The position numbers and the translations under genes were made by a program. The notes under the pieces are model-generated. The model saw only the letters and a list, made by a program, of their open reading frames with translations. It searched no databases and was not told the DNA's origin. A stretch of DNA of 64,000 nucleotides, from assembly GCA_046349955.1 (NCBI GenBank), contig JAXMBI010000029.1:1-64000 (forward strand), given 5' to 3'. The stretch is from JBGAPH01 sp046349955. Its GTDB lineage: Bacteria; Planctomycetota; Planctomycetia; Pirellulales; JBGAPH01. This document shows, piece after piece, positions 62,455-64,000 of the stretch; within the stretch, counting starts at the first letter, position 1; the number at the start of each line of letters is the position of its first letter.

Positions 62455-62679
62455 TCAACGAACGGCGGTCGCCGCCGGCGGCTTGGCGCTCGAGCCCGTC
62501 GCTTTCGCTGGTTTGCCGGCCATGAAGCGGTTGCAGCCGCTATTGCCCGACACCCGCAATTGGGTGTTGAGCAGTTCTTCATCGATGCACATGCCGATCG
62601 TTTGATCGGCGCGGCGCCCGTCGGGCTCGATCTGCCACCACTTGCAGTCTTTGCACAATCCCCAATGCTCGCTCGACAT
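62455..62679 (-). CDS. Small CxxC-containing protein
   Basis: A 74-residue protein with CKDCKWWQIEPDG at residues 9-21, IGMCIDEELL, and GNSGCNRFM near residue 46, a Cys pattern that suggests a zinc site; the tail is Ala/Lys-rich. ATG 62679 has an excellent AGGAGG ribosome-binding site about 8 bases upstream, which is the strongest reason to accept it. It ends head-on against the Ser/Thr kinase stop with zero bases between. No family recognised. Confidence 0.72.
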   Translation of the reverse strand: MSSEHWGLCKDCKWWQIEPDGRRADQTIGMCIDEELLNTQLRVSGNSGCNRFMAGKPAKATGSSAKPPAATAVR

Positions 62680-62816
62680 GACGGGATCCTCCTAGAGAGG
62701 GATGTTAAAGCGGTCCGACGTGATGCATCGGACTGCAACCGCCATGCCCAACCTACGGAGCAAGAGTACGTAGGCTATGCTTCAGCATAACTCTTCAGCT
62801 AACCGCGCCCGTCACT
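62680..62816. other. Short gap upstream of the small Cys protein gene
   Basis: 137 bases between two minus-strand genes; it holds the AGGAGG site of the Cys protein. Nothing further seen. Confidence 0.4.
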
Positions 62817-64000
62817 TCATGTTGCCGACGCCAGCGGCAACCAGCGCGGATGATCGGCCCCCAGGCCCTCGAGCCCTTTGGTCAGCTCACGGGCATTCTG
62901 GCCGCCAGAATCCATGATCCAGAGCGCCGGCAGTTCGCCCGTTGCCGCTCGACAAAACGCAATCGACTTCCCGTCTGGCGACTGCGTTGCCCGAAAATCC
63001 CACACGGGAGGATCGCTTGAGGTGAGCCGCTGGATTGCGCCGCCTTCGGGATCAAGCCGGACGATCTCCGTGCCCCCGCGGGCTTGATCGGGAAGGAAAT
63101 CGCGGTTGAAGTGATCGACGTCGGGACGCTGGGACTGATAGACCCAAGCGACCTGCGCGCCGGGCAGCTTGCGGGGAAACAGGATCGCGCCGTCGCGCGT
63201 CCAGGTCGGCACGTTCGAGCCGCCGCCGCGATGTTGCAGGTTGCCGTAGCTGGCGGCGAACCACATCGCCTGGCCGCTCGTTAGAGTGCGCTGCTCCGAG
63301 CCGTCGGGCCGGCCAATGCATACGTCCGACCAATCGTGGCCAGGGTCCTGCTCATGCAGGCAGTCCTGATAGAGGAGCCACTGGCCGTGGGGCGACCAGG
63401 CCGGCGCGAAGTAGAGATGGCCGCGGGCCGCGGCGACCTTTGTGCGCTGGCCCCCCTCGGCGTCGCTGGTCCACACCTGATAGCCCTCGCCCGTGGCCAG
63501 GTGGAACGCCAGCCGCTTGCCATCGGGGCTTGCGCTCATCCCGTAGGGGAAGCCGTCTTCGGGGCGGGTGAACTCGCGGGCGTCGCTGCCGTCGAGGTTC
63601 ATGCTGTAGATCTGCCCACCCCCTTTGCGCACGACCTGAACCAGCAGCCGATCATCGCCCAGCAGCAGTTGCGGCGCGTAGAAGGGCGCCATGCGACGCT
63701 GCGTGGCGATCTCTTCGAGCGACCCGGTGTCGAGGTTATGGATCCACAGGTGCGTGGGCGTTTGGTGGTAGTATTCGTCGAACGGCTTGCCTGGCCCGTC
63801 GCGCCGCGGCTCCATGCTCAGGAGCAGCACGCGGCCGTCAGCGAAGAAGCCGCACGGCTGCCAAGTGGCTTGGTTGGGCACATCGAAGGAGAGATAGCGC
63901 AGCCCGCCGCCATCGGCCTGAACAACGGCGGTCTTGCCCTGGGAGGTGAAGAAGAGGCGTTGTGCAGAGCCCGGCGTCGCGGCGCGCGTTCTCGAAGCGG
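62817..64000 (-). CDS. TolB/WD40-like beta-propeller protein (runs past window end)
   Basis: At least 394 residues, with the frame open to the right edge, so the N-terminus lies outside. Several propeller blades of the WD40-like PD40/TolB type are seen: GGQIYSMNLDGSDAREFTRP, YGMSASPDGKRLAFHLATG, then YFAPAWSPHGQWLLYQDCL, and near the end ATQSPDGKSIAFCRAATGEL and LWIMDSGGQNARELTKGLEG. Such proteins bind partners or form the non-catalytic part of S9 peptidases or Tol-like complexes; no peptidase domain is present at this C-terminal end. A GTG at 63881 is the first candidate start inside the window, but the in-frame sequence before it (LFFTSQGKTAVVQADGGGLR) is clearly propeller too, so the gene continues. 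Confidence 0.85.
   Translation of the reverse strand, partial: ASRTRAATPGSAQRLFFTSQGKTAVVQADGGGLRYLSFDVPNQATWQPCGFFADGRVLLLSMEPRRDGPGKPFDEYYHQTPTHLWIHNLDTGSLEEIATQRRMAPFYAPQLLLGDDRLLVQVVRKGGGQIYSMNLDGSDAREFTRPEDGFPYGMSASPDGKRLAFHLATGEGYQVWTSDAEGGQRTKVAAARGHLYFAPAWSPHGQWLLYQDCLHEQDPGHDWSDVCIGRPDGSEQRTLTSGQAMWFAASYGNLQHRGGGSNVPTWTRDGAILFPRKLPGAQVAWVYQSQRPDVDHFNRDFLPDQARGGTEIVRLDPEGGAIQRLTSSDPPVWDFRATQSPDGKSIAFCRAATGELPALWIMDSGGQNARELTKGLEGLGADHPRWLPLASAT

Overview
This 64 kb window is GC-rich, densely coding chromosomal DNA, most probably from a planctomycete of the Pirellulales type. The evidence is a set of lineage-typical families: a DUF1559 prepilin-like protein, a BBP7-type outer-membrane protein, two huge or large surface proteins whose N-termini carry the LExLExRxLLA-type signal and whose C-termini carry type I dockerin repeats, a DUF1080 (3-keto-disaccharide hydrolase) protein, a PQQ-type propeller, a flagellin-like protein with hook-IN motifs and a short ECF sigma factor. 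I found no rRNA, tRNA, CRISPR array, prophage or insertion sequence.

Layout. 1-3.4 kb: the end of a dolichol-phosphate-mannose-synthase-like glycosyltransferase, 6-phosphofructokinase and xylulokinase. 3.4-4.9 kb (minus strand): DUF1559 protein and a small membrane protein. 5.6-16.7 kb: a one-direction exopolysaccharide/O-antigen cluster with a WbpM/PglF-type nucleotide-sugar dehydratase, PLP aminotransferase, flippase, sulfotransferase, methyltransferase, three GT4 glycosyltransferases and a minimal phosphoglycosyl transferase. 16.8-20.1 kb: a protein with repeated STADILAAAR motifs, a lipoyl-like domain whose lysine is replaced by Cys, a membrane protein and a fumarylacetoacetase-family enzyme. 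20.4-24.8 kb: an HD/PAS/GGDEF signalling protein followed directly by a flagellin-like protein. 24.8-27 kb: an enolase-superfamily enzyme and a NarL-type response regulator. 27.2-34.8 kb: a 2522-residue surface protein with a metalloprotease-like head, 16 tandem ~108-residue Ig-like repeats and a dockerin. 35-43.2 kb: a secreted His/Cys-rich peptide, a four-PAS hybrid kinase, an anchored coiled-coil protein, glpD and a BBP7 protein. 43.6-54.5 kb: ferredoxin, ECF sigma factor, DUF1080 protein, ahcY, two 2OG-Fe(II) oxygenases flanking a second dockerin protein, a CE15-like esterase and a PQQ-type propeller. 54.5-61.2 kb (minus strand): a LuxR-type HTH protein with a histone-like tail, then a second polysaccharide block (O-antigen ligase-like/TPR protein, hexapeptide acyltransferase, Wzc-type tyrosine autokinase). 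61.5-64 kb: a small Ser/Thr kinase, a Cys-containing small protein and a TolB/WD40-like propeller that runs off the end.

How they fit together (inference). The two polysaccharide blocks together contain most of what a Wzx/Wzy-type pathway needs: initiating PGT, glycosyltransferases, flippase, ligase/polymerase-like protein and chain-length/tyrosine kinase. The dehydratase plus aminotransferase pair suggests a 4-amino-4,6-dideoxy sugar, and the sulfotransferase suggests a sulfated product. The rest is housekeeping metabolism mixed with cell-surface and signalling genes. The least explained items are the STADILAAAR protein with its lipoyl-like neighbour, the 16-repeat giant protein, the degenerate HD-GYP/GGDEF protein beside a flagellin, and the HTH protein with an H1-like tail.
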